Of a stretch of DNA of 5,360 nt, positions 5,079-5,360 are shown in pieces; position 1 is the first letter of the stretch, and each line of letters begins with the position of its first letter. The position numbers and the translations under genes were made by a program. The notes beneath the pieces are model-generated. The model searched no databases. It worked only from the letters and a program-made list of their open reading frames with translations, and was not told the DNA's origin. Where the stretch lies: NCBI GenBank assembly GCA_003818675.1, contig RPPD01000190.1, positions 1 to 5,360 of the forward strand, read 5' to 3'. The stretch is from Spirochaetaceae bacterium. Its GTDB lineage: Bacteria; Spirochaetota; Spirochaetia; SZUA-6; RPPD01.

Positions 5079-5360
5079 TCATTTAAGATGGTCAACTTCC
5101 GCATTTAACGTAAATTCCGGATCGTCGCTTATTTTCTCGTACACAGTGGAGATACGCGATGTCTTCCCCGTATTTGGATTGACATAGGTATTGAGGACCA
5201 GTATGACCGTTATTCTACCGGTTGCGTCCGTCCTTATCGGCATGATATCCCAAATCTCGCCCTCGGGCGGTGTGGACCTCCCGTCGATTCCCCTCCTGAC
5301 TCCGGCAGGCCATAAATCAGTGCTTTTTGTGAATCTGAAACTGCTGTTTTCAAACACGTA
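5079..5360 (-). CDS. C-terminal part of an unrecognised protein (5' partial)
   Basis: An open frame enters from the right edge and gives the last 94 codons before a TGA at 5081-5079. A GTG at 5357 is in frame, but the codon before it is also open, so the true start probably lies outside the window. The visible part has no membrane segment. It is rich in beta-forming stretches (for example RITVILVLNTYVNP and TSRISTVYEKI) and has an aromatic segment, EIWDIMPI. No domain or motif is recognisable, so no function is proposed. It is convergent with the exported-protein gene. Its coding status rests on uninterrupted length and balanced composition. Confidence 0.65.
   Translation of the reverse strand, partial: YVFENSSFRFTKSTDLWPAGVRRGIDGRSTPPEGEIWDIMPIRTDATGRITVILVLNTYVNPNTGKTSRISTVYEKISDDPEFTLNAEVDHLK

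Noticed and set aside
4970..5079. Direct repeat GCTGCACT at 4970-4977 and 5072-5079 as an insertion or attachment site
   Set aside because: It is only 8 bp, the DNA between is neither mobile nor foreign in look, and no terminal inverted repeats are present.

Overview
The window is bacterial chromosome of housekeeping type. It is gene-dense and has strong GGAGA-type Shine-Dalgarno sites, sigma70-like promoters and intrinsic terminators. No RNA genes, insertion sequences, CRISPR arrays or phage genes were seen. The histidine-biosynthesis gene, an envelope two-component sensor, a membrane zinc protease and a Sec-exported protein with an AQA/A cleavage site would fit a Gram-negative or otherwise diderm bacterium. 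I cannot name the lineage from sequence alone.

Layout from left to right: (1) positions 2-1180, plus strand, the 3' part of a membrane sensor histidine kinase whose start lies outside the window; (2) positions 1227-2552, minus strand, a complete hisD (histidinol dehydrogenase) convergent with the kinase, with its own extended -10 promoter; (3) two intrinsic terminators in series at 2620-2722; (4) positions 2730-3431, minus, a YugP-like membrane zinc metallopeptidase; (5) a hairpin-rich leader at 3437-3536; (6) positions 3544-3978, minus, an unrecognised four-helix membrane protein with its own promoter; (7) positions 4101-4319, minus, a 72-residue DUF3185-like membrane protein; (8) a compact divergent promoter region at about 4345-4396 containing a perfect inverted repeat; (9) positions 4418-4969, plus, a small exported protein of unknown function; (10) positions 5079-5360, minus, the C-terminal part of an unrecognised protein that runs off the right edge.

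The four complete minus-strand genes are not a simple operon. hisD is insulated by terminators and has its own promoter, and the 144-residue membrane protein and the DUF3185-like gene each have a promoter candidate. The three membrane-protein genes plus the exported-protein gene form an envelope-themed cluster. Whether they work together is inference only.

I found no convincing new multi-gene system. The most interesting points are regulatory. A GC-rich terminator hairpin sits directly before the ribosome binding site of the peptidase gene and can pair alternatively with an upstream hairpin, which is attenuator-like. The divergent promoter at 4345-4396 has overlapping -35 boxes and an operator-like dyad.
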